From: Corticium candelabrum
Taxonomy: Eukaryota > Porifera > Homoscleromorpha > Homosclerophorida > Plakinidae
Length of the DNA stretch: 64,000 nucleotides
Assembly (NCBI RefSeq): GCF_963422355.1
Contig: NC_085085.1
Span: 11,401,985-11,465,984, forward strand
Direction of reading: 5' to 3'
Positions 49,901-61,196 of this stretch are shown here, piece after piece. Below the pieces are notes generated by a model. It was not told the origin of the DNA and searched no databases. It was given only the letters and a program-made list of their open reading frames with translations. How positions within the stretch are numbered: position 1 is the first letter of the stretch; each line of letters begins with the position of its first letter. The position numbers and the translations under genes are program-made.

Positions 49901-51837
49901 GCCTGAACACTAGATATGTCATCGAATATTATTAACATTAAATATTACGTCATGAATGGTGGTTAAGCTAAAAAACTCCACCTAATGCTAAAGAACACAA
50001 TTATTTTCGATAGTCCAAAGACAAACAAAGTGTTAATATATCACTTTTTTGCTGTAAAGATTATATACTTCAGCAACGACCTGGTCTTCTTATAATTGCA
50101 GATGTACTGTTACGTCGCAGACAATATCTTAATAAGTATTGCCAGAGTATTTAATACAGTTCTCGAGGGCGTGCAATTGGTACAAAACAAAATTCGCATA
50201 GAGGAGCGAAATTCGCAAAAAACGAATTCGCAACGCCGCTCCGGACCAAATCCCCTCATGCGTCTAGCTAATGTCCAAAGAACCAAATCCACTAATTCAC
50301 ATGCATGTGCCATTTGGTACCGTTGTCCGCACTAAAAATTTACACAATAAATTGTTTTGAACATTGGCTGTACAGAATGGTGAAGAAAGATGTAGATGAA
50401 ATAGAACGAAGCCTAGAAAACACAATCCGTCAGTTCAAGTTACCTATTGAAGAGCGCCAACAAAAGCAAACTAATGACATGAAAAAAATTATGGAATTCG
50501 AAAAGGCAATGAAGAAATGCAAAGTAACCTTAAACGCAGAAATAGAGCAGCAGACACTGAAGCTACACGACTATCTTCAGTCGCCAGAGGGTCGCGCTCA
50601 AGTTTTGAGTTACGAAGATCTAAAATTTAACGTAGATCCCCGACGGCCATTAGAAACTGATCCGAAATTCTTGCAAGAGACTTTGGAAAGTGCAGTGATA
50701 GCAAGTATACCTCATTACTCTGGCTTTAACAGCATCGTTGAGTGGGCGAACAGTCCTAAAGTGAAGAACAACTTGACACAAATTCTTGAGCACTTTGGAG
50801 CTATGGGAGCAGACTTCAACTGTTGTCTAGATACAAGCGAAGTCGTTGTAGATGTAACAGAAGAATCTTATGTTGCCAAAGTTTGTCGTGCGCTGTTGGT
50901 CGGAATCCCTCTGTTTATCCTCGGTATGGCTATTTTGCCACTGAGTGTCGCTCTTCAGCCCGTAACAATCTGTTGGCTTTTTCATCGCGGTGTAAGATAT
51001 TATCAGTTCCGGTCATTACTGGAAAAACGGTATGATGAATTCCTCCGTCATCAAAAAGAGCATAACTATGAAAACCTAAAAGCGTTTTTGGAGCGTCACA
51101 TCGCTACTGTTTCTCACGCTATATATTATGTATACAACATAATTCCGGAGAAAATAGAACGTTTGAATAAAGAATTAAGAGATCGGCTACAACATGATGC
51201 AAAAAACGAGCCTATGTACTGGAAAGTGCTGAAATCTTGTCAGTCCATAAAAGGAGCGCTGTGCAAATTTTTGATTGATCTCGACATCCATGAATATCAA
51301 GAAGATGATATAATCGTACGCAAACGAGAAGGTTACGGTGCGTTTGGAACCGTGTACAAAGTTGCGCTGAAAAGCAAAGAAGAGCAAGTACCCGCAGCTC
51401 TAAAGGTACTACAGAACGAAGTGAACGATGCAACTGCAAGACTCTTCGTCAATGAACGAGAAAGTTGCAGGTAAATCATATAGACATGAATACGCGTACG
51501 CTTATACACATACGTTCATTCCTCTAAAATTCTAACTTCTGGAGTTTACAAACCATTGATAATTAATAGATAGTCGAAAATATCTATATAATCACAGATA
51601 CTATAACAGTAATACATTATTGTATACTGCTGATTTTTTTATGTTTCCTTTTATTCATACATATCTCTACATGTCTACAGGTAAATGCACTTATTTTTTG
51701 TATTTCTAATATTCGTTATGGTTCTAAAAAGCAACATGAAGTATTAATGTATACCATCACAAAAAGACAAACATTAGAATAAACAGTAGGAGAGCCTTCT
51801 AAACACAACGCACCCCATGCACAAGTACGCACGCAAG

Positions 51838-51918
<81 letters not shown>

Positions 51919-52695
51919 CACTTCACGCTGCGTTCATTTCAATGAGAAACGATGCAGGCCAAGGTCAGCATAGGCCATATCGGAGGAGTGGATGTTCTCT
52001 GACAGAAGAAACGCTCGTGATTGTGGAGGCCTTGTTGGCGAAATGTTTGGTGACAGTACTGACATTGAATAGTCAAGGACTGACCATGTTTCTGTCTCTG
52101 GTGGTTTACAAGGCCTGCATGATTTACAGCAGTAAATCCACAACCATCAAAGCTGCAGTGTAAAGCAAACTCTGATGTCGTTTGCCTTGCTTCGTAGCGA
52201 CGTTTCTGCTCATCCTTGCTGTGTTTCTCTTGTTCTTCCTTCTTGACATTTACTTCCTGTGTGGCAGCCCAGATCTGATTCCTTCACTCATTTTTATCTT
52301 CTGCTAGTATCCTCCAAACCCCATCAAGATTGCAATTCCTTAAATCCCTCAGTACCAAATCGTTCCATCTCATTCTCTGGCCTTCGACTGAACGTCTACC
52401 TTGGGGTGATATACACACCAAAAGCTTCCTTGGTAGACGACACTCATTCATGCGCAAGATGTGCCCCAATAACCGAAGACGTCTCTGTGTCAGCATGGTG
52501 GAAATTCTTTGTAGGTTGGCTATCTTTCTGATGGGGGTGTCTCTCTTCCCGTCCCATAGGGACACTCCAAGGATTGACCGGAGGCTTCGCATAACAAAGC
52601 TCTGTAAGCAATGTATCTGCGGCTCCAGAAGTACTGCTGTTTCCAAACCATATAAAAGGGTGGAAAGAACTACAGAGACAAAGATGTTCAGCTTG

Positions 52696-52787
<92 letters not shown>

Positions 52788-52808
52788 ACACATACACACA
52801 GACACACA

Positions 52809-52869
<61 letters not shown>

Positions 52870-55288
52870 TGAACCTTGACCCGTCAATCAAATCAGACAA
52901 TTGCCTGTTTCGGTGATAACGATGTCAAAAAGAACATGGACAAAATGTCAAATATGACTATCTGGTGATTATTGGTGTTGATTACAAAACGAGTATGTCT
53001 TGTCAAGTCTCCTTTTTAATGAAAAGATCTGCCAAAATCTTGGCAGGAAGATATGCAACGTTCTACAGAACCGAAATCTGATATGACTCGTTTTCTGATT
53101 CAGGGTGGTTACTGCAGATCTTCTCTACACAGCGTCTTTCCATTTCGCCCTTTTTTGTCCAAACATATGTACCAATCATTACTGGGTAATTGTATAGACT
53201 TGAGATCTAGCAAAAGTTAGGGCGCGTCTCCACTAGGGCTTAAACATGTTTACAACCTGTTTAAGTCCGAACATGAAGAAGACAGAATTAGGCAATGCTA
53301 GAGACGCCGTAGACTGATGGAGAGTGTTCGGAGAGAGCGATTTCGTCGAAGACAGAGACTTGTGTCTCTGATTGTTCTCAAAAAGGGATCTCCGGCTGTC
53401 TGGTGCACAAGAAACGAATTCGCGCTTTACAATAAAGCCCCAGATAATTCTTTCAATAGTTCAGAATAAATAGACGCCGTCTAGCTAAACATGTTTAGAG
53501 TAGAAGCATGTTTAACGTTAAACATGTCTAAACAGCAACAAGTGGAGACACAGCCTTAGTCTCGGCAGCTCCTTTTCACACCGTCACAAGGTCTCTTTGA
53601 GAGAAACTCGCCGAATAGCACCTGTATTGGCATTCTGTTATCATCCATTAGTGCCACATGACCGCGAGCCAACGCAGGCAATGTTTTGCCAAAATATCAG
53701 ATATTTTATCTGTCATTTCAAATGCAGTTGCTAGCTGTTGTGAACCGATGTGGTTCCTGCACTGTTTGTACCTTGGATACCTCTTACACGACGGTTGTCA
53801 CAGACTCTAAACATCTCAAACTGTCAGAATTCACTGTTCACGTCTCTGAATGATAGAACAGGTAAAGAACGGTTTCATAAACTTTCCTCTTTGTACCAAC
53901 TGGCAAATATCTACTTCAAAAATTGTTTGACGTAAACACCCAAAAGCCTTGGACGCCTTTCCAATACAACACACAGATAAACGATTTTGACTAAAAGATA
54001 AACAATTGTTCTTTCTCATTTCTGATATGTTTTCCTGACATTCTCTCTTGTGCAATATTACCACCACTTTAGTTTGCAGCAACACCAAAGGGAGACACAT
54101 CACAGTTACAACCTGACCACTCAGACCATGCACACGGAAATGCAACTGCTAGATCCGCTCCTAGCTGTAACACGTTTACGAGAGTACACGATCAGGTGGC
54201 TGACCAACGTACACCAGACACGCACGTACGCGCGCGCACGCGCACGCATACATGCACACACACAGACACAGACGTGCGCGAGCGCGTCTTGCTATTCTCT
54301 CGCATGTAAAGTTGTATAGAACCACGCACCTCCAATGTAAAATTGTATGTAGTCATGTTTATTGCTGTAACATTTACTTTGCACGCTGTTTGCTTTTAAG
54401 ACAGTATGCAGTATAGCGCATGCAGCTTAGAAAAGAGGCCTGCCGCTGACGATCGTGACTCTGCCTACGTTTAGCTAAACACTTTGCACACTATCTTAAG
54501 CACGTATTACTTAAAATGCAATGCAGTTGTTATTTATGCCGCAGGAAGTTCAAACATGAAAACTTGGTAAGGCTCTTAGGTACAGTCGTATTTGCAAATT
54601 TTGAGGGTGTAAGGCGTGCGGCTCTTTTGTTTGAATGGTGCGATGGTAAAACTTTACGACACGAGTTGAATGAGAACTACGCAGCGCCAGCCAAGCTAGA
54701 CAGCGCTACCACTAGAGCGAGAGCCGTAGTTACGCAAATAGCCGAAGGTCTGTGTAATCTTCACAAAGCCTCCGTTGTTCACAGAGATATAAAACCGGAG
54801 AATATTTTGGTAAGATGTAAAGCTATACATCTTGTAGTTTATATAGATATCTACAGCTCGGCTTGCTTTTGTGTGTATAGCTGACAGGTGGCAATAGATC
54901 AGTAAAGATAGCTGACATGGGGCTAATAAAAGATGCAGAGCAAGCAATGACGGTTACCGGAACTTCTAGGTATATGGCACCAGAAGTCTTTGAGAATAGA
55001 CCGTATGGCAGCGCAGCAGATATTTACAGTCTAGGAGTGGTACTAATTGAAATATGGTTCGGTAAACTTCCAAGTACGCTGAAAGCGAGTGCTGAACCAT
55101 TACGGGATCAATTAACCGTTCTAAAATGGTCAGAAGACACCGTCGAAGACAAGCATCCGGGAAAGCTTTGGACGGCAGTAACAATGACATGCTGCGACAA
55201 GGAAGAATTGAACAGACCGACAGCCAAAGGTGTGTTGAAACAAATGAAAGATTGGGACAACGATGTCAAATTTTATACTAACGTTTAA
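43915..55288 (+). CDS. Copy C: dynamin-like GTPase fused to a protein kinase with an intact catalytic core
   Basis: Exons are 43915-44122, 44369-44667, 44863-45000, 48805-49130, 50376-51470, 54545-54809 and 54881-55288 (TAA). Introns are GT-AG with phases 1,0,0,2,2,0, giving about 912 residues. G1 is GSTSSGKTT (about 70-78), G3 DSPG (about 174-177), and G4 NKWD (about 241). A helical region and a hydrophobic hairpin (about 495-525) follow. The kinase has Gly loop GYGAFGTVYK (from about 643), AALKV Lys (about 667), HRDIKPEN (Asp about 770), DMG in place of DFG (about 789), MAPEV, and ADIYSLG. It is a Ser/Thr or TKL-like kinase by the HRDIKPEN form. It runs opposite to A and B. The first exon starts at an acceptor, so the true N-terminus is missing. 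Introns 3, 4 and 6 are swollen by insertions. A catalytic role for both domains is inferred from motifs. Confidence 0.87.
45540..46320 (+). pseudogene. Ankyrin-like repeat relic of giant-virus style, inside intron 3 of copy C
   Basis: At least four units of about 30-33 residues follow a pattern (A..GH..IV.LC.EW.ATD.D.AM). Examples are CHEWGANKVNQAMVA, HVVQLCRECGPDIDRAV, RIIQLCYEWNATDIDGD and GHTDIVRMCLAIKC. Stops (for example after DRAVT) and frame changes break it. In my experience this unit form is common in ankyrin-like proteins of large DNA viruses and unlike typical animal ankyrins; this is recall, not a search. It lies on the same strand as copy C but is not joined to its exons. Confidence 0.6.
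46360..48180. other. Unrecognised coding relics and an inverted repeat, intron 3 of copy C
   Basis: On the minus strand near 46690-46490 a frame contains YLCKICGESERVKH (a CxxC pair) and FFKKWKRDNG, then stops. Around 48150-47899 another minus frame contains LVAFENVIVTWDPGSS. The same DNA recurs inverted at about 47020-47125. Base composition is more GC-rich than the host introns. It probably arrived with the ankyrin-like relic. No family is assigned. Confidence 0.4.
49223..49868. mobile_element. Harbinger-like MITE, TTA target site, intron 4 of copy C
   Basis: The ends AGCCCGGTTTACAGTACGAC and GTCGTACTGTGAACCAGGCT are inverted, flanked by TTA on both sides (49220-49222 and 49869-49871). About 646 bp, with many internal GCGTC/GACGC words. 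The open frame inside (49533-49883) crosses its right end and is not a gene. Confidence 0.85.
51846..51915. repeat. (CA)n microsatellite at the LINE 3' side
   Basis: An AC run of about 70 bp preceded by GCGCGC. On the minus strand it follows the LINE tail through TGAAGTGAAG. Confidence 0.97.
51925..52698 (-). pseudogene. LINE 3' end: RT C-terminus plus C2H2 fingers, intron 6 of copy C
   Basis: On the minus strand the frame has the C-terminal part of a non-LTR retrotransposon RT protein: STLLYGLETAVLLEPQ, RLRLLGHILRMNE, then RMRWNDLVLRDL. After an in-frame TGA (NE*RNQ) come an acidic/basic helix and two zinc-finger-like units. The units are CSFDGCGFTAVNHAGLVNHQ with a following QRQKH, and CQYCHQTFRQQGLHNH. 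The copy is 5'-truncated at a (TG)n tract and is dead. Confidence 0.75.
52698..52867. repeat. (CA)n microsatellite with CAGACA interruptions
   Basis: About 170 bp of AC repeats, interrupted near 52782-52812 by ACAGACAC and ATAC units. It marks the 5' truncation point of the LINE fragment. Confidence 0.97.
53220..53555. mobile_element. MITE with TTA flanks, intron 6 of copy C
   Basis: The ends GGGCGCGTCTCCACTAG and AGTGGAGACACAGCC are imperfect inverted repeats, extended inward by AAACATGTTTA-type palindromic words. TTA lies at 53217-53219 and 53556-53558. About 336 bp, no coding sequence. Confidence 0.75.
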
Positions 55289-55289
55289 T

Positions 55290-56190
55290 TATAATAATGT
55301 ATGAGTGCTTTTGCATGTGACTGTTATGGATGGTAGTGTCTTTAGCACTATAGTATACGCTGGCAATTTTAGTATGAGCAATGACCAATTGCTGTTTAGT
55401 AAAGTTGTTTGTTCTCATGTACTAGATCATCTTGCCGATATATCAGAAGCAATAGTGCACGCGCAGTCGTTCATCTCTTAACTCTCCTACACCTATCTGT
55501 ATAATTATCCACTGTCTATACGTCATATCTACATTATGCATAGTACTTATAGGTCCAGGTAGTCGTATAGACGATATAGACTTTCCACTTACCAAGTCAC
55601 ACTTTCAATTTTCACAAAAATCAGACACCATATTTTCTATATGTAAAGGTATCCTCTACCACACCTGTATCAGAGCGTATTATATACCCACAATTTCACA
55701 GCTAATTGCTTCTCAAGTTTGGGTATGCTTGAAAGCAAGGCAGACAGTTAATGATACTTTTGAGACAATGAGCCAGAGTAGGAGAACCGAGAAATACCAA
55801 TAACATTATGTCTCACGACCGGTTCACAATATGACGCTCAACACCAGCGTAGCATAGTGTAAGGTAACGTCAACTGGGAGTATCACATTACAATGTTGCT
55901 AACTTATTGGGTCATTCACAATTGAGCGTCAAGCAACGAGCATCAACGACCGTATCTTGCATGGTCTCGCGGGGTACCCCGACAGCGGATGGTCTGATAG
56001 TCTGGCTTCCGGTACACTGAAAGCACGCGTTACATGTTGTGAAGCAGCTCAATTTGGTTGAACGCTGACTCAGGACGCTGGGAAACGCTAGAAATAGCAC
56101 TCGAGTTTCTTGAAAGTGAAAGAACGGAGCGTCACGAGACGTCATTGGAAAGGAATGTTACGTGTTCACAATTTGACGCTGAAACATAAG
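55290..56190. other. 3' flank of copy C, no gene; related repeat fragments
   Basis: Three spaced copies of a TTCACAAT(A/T)TGACGCT-like word occur at about 55823, 55916 and 56165, probably broken MITE ends of a CG-rich family like that at 49223. No coding sequence is seen. Confidence 0.4.
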
Positions 56191-56353
56191 GTTATTGTTA
56201 CAACTCAACAATAGTATTCACGTTCGCGTGTACATACAAAAATAATGAGATCTAACTACTCATCAAAACAATATACGTATAACCATAAGGATAGCAAGCA
56301 TCCTCGATATCTTCTCATCAATGTTCGTTGAAGACTAAAATCCCAACTCTCAA
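56191..56353 (-). pseudogene. Fragment copy of the VPS53-like exon 3 and its flanking intron
   Basis: The stretch matches about 27030-27210. Both carry the TTTTAG acceptor followed by an exon encoding NIDEKIS (about 56335-56291), with a diverged 3' half lacking the splice donor. The fragment stops exactly where the LTR of gypsy element 2 starts. Confidence 0.7.
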
Positions 56354-56415
56354 TGTTGTCTGCGTGCTCAGTAGGGTTTGACTGATTGTATTATAGCACT
56401 ACACTGTTATTATAA
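56354..56415 (-). repeat. 3' LTR of gypsy element 2 (about 62 bp)
   Basis: Matches 61197-61259: shared TGTTGTCTG, TGCTCAGTAG, TTTGACTGATTGTATTATAG and CACTAC blocks with small differences. Confidence 0.75.
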
Positions 56416-56929
56416 CCCCCTTTCCCGGCTCTTGAAAACAAAACATCTAACTCAAACTTGTTTAATTCTAACACTCAACTCTATAGTCAAACTTCAAACT
56501 ATAATTCTAGTTTCTGTAGTGGCTTCACAACTCAACTACTTGTTGTTGCTCTTCCTGGTTGGATTGATGGTGGAAGTTGCACTGGACTTTCTGATGGTGT
56601 TGGTTCTTCTCTCTCCTTATCGGTATTCTGTTCTTCTGGTATTGGCTCTTCTTGCTGATGATCTCTTACAGTATGTCGTCTGTTTCTACGGAATTCTCCA
56701 GATGGTGTTGCTACTGTATACGATCTCGGTGTTGACGACTGTTGTATAATAGACCCTCTTTCTTTACGATCAAGTAATAGACCCTCTTTCTTTACGATCA
56801 AGTATCCAAACTTTCTCTCCTTGAGGCAATGGTGGTAGATCTTTGACTCTATGGCGTTTGTCAAATCTTTTCTTCGCCTTTTCTCTTTGAACCTGTTCTT
56901 TCACCTGCACTTCTCGGTACGAGACACAT

Positions 56930-57627
56930 TTAGGTAAGAGTAGCTGGTGTAGTTGGAACTAGACTTCTCAGTTGTCTACCCATTAGAAGTTTCACTGGAG
57001 AATATACATTCCATAATAGCGCTGATCGATATGACAACAATCCCTGGTAAGGATCTCCACTTTGTGACAGTAGTTTCTCAATGGTCTGTACCATTCGCTC
57101 GGCATCTCCATTCGATTGAGGGCATCGCGGACTGCTAGTGGTGTGCAAAAAGTCAAAGCCTTTTGCAATCTGTGCAAATATCTCTGAGGCATATTGAGGA
57201 CCGTTATCTGATCTGACCTCTTCTGGAATACCGTGTCGTGCAAACATGACTTTCACCTTGTCGACTACCTCTTTGGATGATGTGCTGGACAAGGAAACGA
57301 CTTCAGGATATCTGGAGACTAGTAGAAAAGACTTCCCTTCCACTCACACAAATCAGTGCCCAGTGTTTGCCACGGTCGACTAGGAAAAACAGTTGGTAAC
57401 AAAGGTTCAACCGGTATCGGACGTTGTTTGCTGCATAATGACCGTTCAATCTTATCTCGTAACTGTGACTTAATTCTCGGCCACCAAACTACTGATCGTG
57501 CTCTCTCTCTACATTTGGTAATGCCAAGGTGTCCCAAATAACAAAATCTCTGCTTGAATCGAGGTAGGAATAACCAATTGGCTACCACGTAGTAATAGGC
57601 CATTTTCCACAGACAATTCTGATGCAA
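56930..57627 (-). pseudogene. Integrase region of gypsy element 2
   Basis: A zinc-binding segment (GHLGITKCRERARSVVWWP, then a distant CSKQ) leads to TDLCEWKG, then VRSDNGPQYASE and QSNGDAERMVQT, giving the D,D,E core. A frame change lies between the first and second parts near 57330. Confidence 0.8.
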
Positions 57628-57729
57628 CTGCCCAGAATTTCGTGATATCTCCTTTGAGCTCGTGTTTGGGCGGCCATCCGTTCCTACAGAATAGCTTCAG
57701 CTAGTAGCACGTTTCGTCTGCATCTTTTT

Positions 57730-58340
57730 GCTCTTAGTTTGGCCTAAGTTTGTGTTTGTACCGGTAAAGAATCCAGTATGTGATCAAATACTTGTCAGAT
57801 GCCATTACCAGTTCCTGGCTTTGCAAATTTGCTCGATTTTCCTGTACTGGACTCCTCGATAACGTATCTGGAGTATGAAGATTACGACACGGGACATGAT
57901 AAATAGCGAATTGATACTGCATCAGTCGTAATCTGAATCGCCTGTTTGTACTCAACAATGATACCAGAAGCTTATGATCCGCTTCCACGTGAAATGTCAT
58001 TCCCAGTAAATAGTGACGGAATCGATTGCATGCCCATGTGATAGAGAGCGCCTCGCCTCCTTCTCTATCTGCGCATACCTAGCTTCTGCACTGGTAAGTG
58101 ACCTTGATGCGTAAGCAATCGGCTTCCATTCTCCATTGTCTTGCTTCTGTCGGATAACGGCTCCTAGACCATATGCTGACGCATCTGATGACACAGCTGT
58201 GCTCTGGTTGGAGAATTTAAAGCTAAAACCGGTGGTTGAAACAGATCTTCTTTGATTGTTTCAAATGCAAGCTGTTGACTGCCTTCCCATATCCACTCTG
58301 ACTTAGAGGTAATCAAGGCTCTCAATGCAGAGTCGAATAT
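57730..58340 (-). pseudogene. RNase H region of gypsy element 2
   Basis: [17 protein letters not shown] and [12 protein letters not shown], then FHVEADHKLLVSLL and HTPDTLSRSP are RNase H hallmarks. The upstream thumb segment LRALITSKSEW is joined on its far side to unrelated DNA. Confidence 0.8.
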
Positions 58341-59066
58341 AAGGCAAAAATTTGGTCGGATATTGTGCTCTAGCAACAGAGGTCGACCGAACATTTTAAA
58401 TTTTGAGCATTCATTCTTATTTGATTTCACAATCCTTTTTTTCTTGTAATTATCAACATGCATCAACATTTAGTTCAATTTCTTTATTTGTTGCAACATA
58501 TTCACTACTGTATTTATTTGCCATCAAAATCAAAACATAAAATTTGGCTTGTTTGCTGTTGTTCTGTTGCATTGTTAGTAATCATAATGATGACGGGTGG
58601 TTGTCGTGGTCGTTACAATTCATTGTAACTAAACTTTATTAAATTTTATTTAGAGCAAGGCTAATAAAGTAATGACATGAACTGATCAAGAGATAAGTAA
58701 GCTAATCAAGAGCATGTTGTTGTTCAACAAACAACTTAGTGACCGTTACGTGGCCCTCCCACCGTTTATCCTATTCAACTGCAGCTCATGCAATTAATGG
58801 TACTTGGGGCATTAAATACGATATTGCTCTAAAACATCACTTTGCACTCACATGTCTGGAAATCATCAACTCTAAATCTTGCCTGCTGCTTCCGTCAGAT
58901 GTCTGGACTTTTGTGTCGCTCATTGATTCCCTACCATCCATGTAATAACTATTGTGCCTTGAACGGTCATGTAGGTATGTCCAATCAAAGCAAAATTGTT
59001 GTCGGTCATGAACACCAGTTGGTTGGTGAATGACCGATGACTGACCGTTATATTCCACTTTGCAAT
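58340..59066. mobile_element. Insertion splitting RT from RNase H in gypsy element 2
   Basis: RT ends with LGKFLPKLVKK at about 59069, and the expected continuation resumes at about 58340. The roughly 0.7 kb between has no gypsy coding sequence. Clear TIRs or a target duplication could not be defined, so the element class is unknown. Confidence 0.5.
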
Positions 59067-59068
59067 GG

Positions 59069-59740
59069 CTATATTTTCTTAACTAATTTTGGGAGAAACT
59101 TCCCCAGTTGGTTTACCATGCCTAGAAATCTCCTGACTTCTGTTGGAGTCGACAGCTCTGGCGTCTCCTTAATTGCATTAATCTTGTCCGGATCAGTTCT
59201 AATTCCAACAACATGATCAAGATATTTCACTGTGTTAGTTGAAAATATGCACTTCTCTTGGTTAAGTGTAAGAACATCTTGTTGAATTCGCTCTAGTGCT
59301 TTCCCAAGACGTTGATCATGTTCTGCTTGTGTTTTCTCATAGACAAGGATATCATCCATCAAGCACAGAGTTCCTTGCAATCCGTTGAGTATCTCTGAAA
59401 TTCTTTTCTGGAATAGATCCGGTGACAAAGTTATGCCAAATGGCAATCTATTGTAGAAAAATCTACGGAATTGCGTTATAAACGTCGTAAGTAATGCAGA
59501 CTCCTTTGACAGCGGTACCTGCCAAAAGCCAGTATTCACCTCGAGCTTACTGAAAAAACGAGCTCCTTGTAACTGAGCTGAAGTATTCCACTAAAGGCAA
59601 TACTAATCTCTCTCGTTTTACACTCTCATTGAGTTTAGACAGATCAACACAAACTCTCACACGGCCCTTGGACTTAGGAACTATGACCATTCCTGAACAC
59701 CGGCCAGTGGGTTGGTCCACTCGTAAAATCACTCACTCGC
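59069..59740 (-). pseudogene. Reverse transcriptase of gypsy element 2
   Basis: VRVCVDLSKLNE, then FFSKLEVNTGFWQ (motif A with Glu where Asp is expected), FYNRLPFGIT, and LMDDILVYE (motif C with Leu for Tyr) are in order. A frame change occurs near 59540. Confidence 0.8.
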
Positions 59741-59972
59741 CTTGCATTTTCAACAGTTCATCCTCTACTTTCTTAATCAAGAGGATACGTATACGTCTGG
59801 GGGTTGACAAGGAGAAGACTTTGCATCTGATTTCAGACAGATAGTGTACTCTTCACTCATCTTTCCAAGGCCTTTAAAAAATTAGGAAATTCAGCTTGAA
59901 CATCAGCCACCTCACTCGGATTACTTTCAGCTTTGTGTACTGGCTCACGGCCTTTGATTAATTGCAGAGCTT

Positions 59973-60431
59973 CTACGGCTGGTCAAGTAAACATCTGTCA
60001 TTCATCTCACCACAAATATTTCTTGCTGTGTGGTCAACACTTTGACTTGTAGGTTGGCAACAAACTTCCCACGCACATCTAATGCATGTCCTCCGGACCA
60101 CGTAGTGAATGTCTGGTAGCAGTTTGCAGTTTAGCGTTACTGAAACTTGTTTGTACACTCTCTCTGGTATCACCGTAACGTCTGCACTAGTGTAAATACT
60201 GAACCTCAACTCTATCCCATTCACTTTCACATTGGTTATGCAAGCACCTGTTACAGTTCCAATTGATTGAAATCCCAAGCATAGACAACCGCGACAATCA
60301 TCTGACTCAACACTAATACAAGAAACGCTCTCTATCTTTTGTGTGGTTTTACACATAGGTGCGCAATGCCCTACTCGTTCATACTTATAGCATTTCGCCG
60401 TTGCTGCTGGACAGGCAGCTCTACCATGCAA
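59973..60431 (-). pseudogene. Nucleocapsid/protease region of gypsy element 2
   Basis: The knuckle reads CYKYERVGHCAPMC, so the second Cys of CX2C is Tyr. Downstream RFSIYTSADVTVIP replaces the protease DTG active site with YTS. Both changes indicate loss of function. Confidence 0.7.
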
Positions 60432-60694
60432 CGGTTTCTGTCCGCATCTGGAACAGCTGTCTTGTCTGTTTAGTAGCTGGGGTAGAGGATTTGCCCTTCA
60501 CGCCTTCGTGGGTACTGTAGTAGCCTTCTGTAACTTCTGAAACAAGTTCCGTTTGGAATGTTTGGAAGAGGCATTCCATCGTGTGCGTATTGTCTCCATA
60601 CCAGTCGTATCAGGTGTTATGGGCGGTTCCACGGAAAGATGTCTGCGAATGGCAGTCTGTTGCATCTTCACCGACTCACTTTGTCGAGCTCTCA

Positions 60695-61174
60695 TTATGG
60701 CTTTATCGAGTGTAAGGTCTGCGTCCATTTGGAGCGTCTCCGATAACTTTGCATCGCGCAGTCCCCCAACCATTCGGTCATTAGCTCCTCAAGTAAAGCC
60801 CCGAATTGACAGTACTCTGACAAGGTGTATAAGGCAGTTACAAAGCTCCCTACTGGCTCGTCGTCCCCTTGACGGCGGTAGTTAAACTTTGCACGCTCAA
60901 AAATTGCATTCCTTCTCTTCACGAAGTGAGAATCAAACTTTCGCTTGACAGAGTCGTACATCTTGCGCTCGTCTTCCGTCAACGTGAAGAAAGCTAAGAT
61001 ATCCTCTGCTTTCGAGCCCATCAAATATACTAATGCGGCTATCCGCGTGGATTCAACATTATCTGAAAGACCAGAAACCAATCGAAATCGTTCAAAGAGC
61101 TTGATCCAGACGTGCCAGCTATCTTGTTGAGAGAAATCGAACTGCTCGGGCGGCGCTATCTGAAACGTTGCCAT
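60695..61174 (-). pseudogene. Gag of gypsy element 2
   Basis: ATG at 61174 (MATFQIAPPEQFDF), then WHVWIKLFERFRLVSG and a capsid-like helical run with GSFVTALYTLSEYCQFG. The frame is left near 60780 and resumes in another frame (60773-60498), so the protein is broken. Confidence 0.75.
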
Positions 61175-61196
61175 AATCCCACTATTCTGACACCAT

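Noticed and set aside
50096..50335. Frame with an ATG just after a CAG acceptor-like site before exon 5 of copy C
   Set aside because: Joining it to exon 4 breaks the frame. Skipping it and splicing to 50376 restores phase and aligns with copies A and B.
52284..52887. Three overlapping Cys-Val or Thr-His rich frames
   Set aside because: Only the part outside the (CA)n tract has LINE similarity; the dinucleotide part is not protein.
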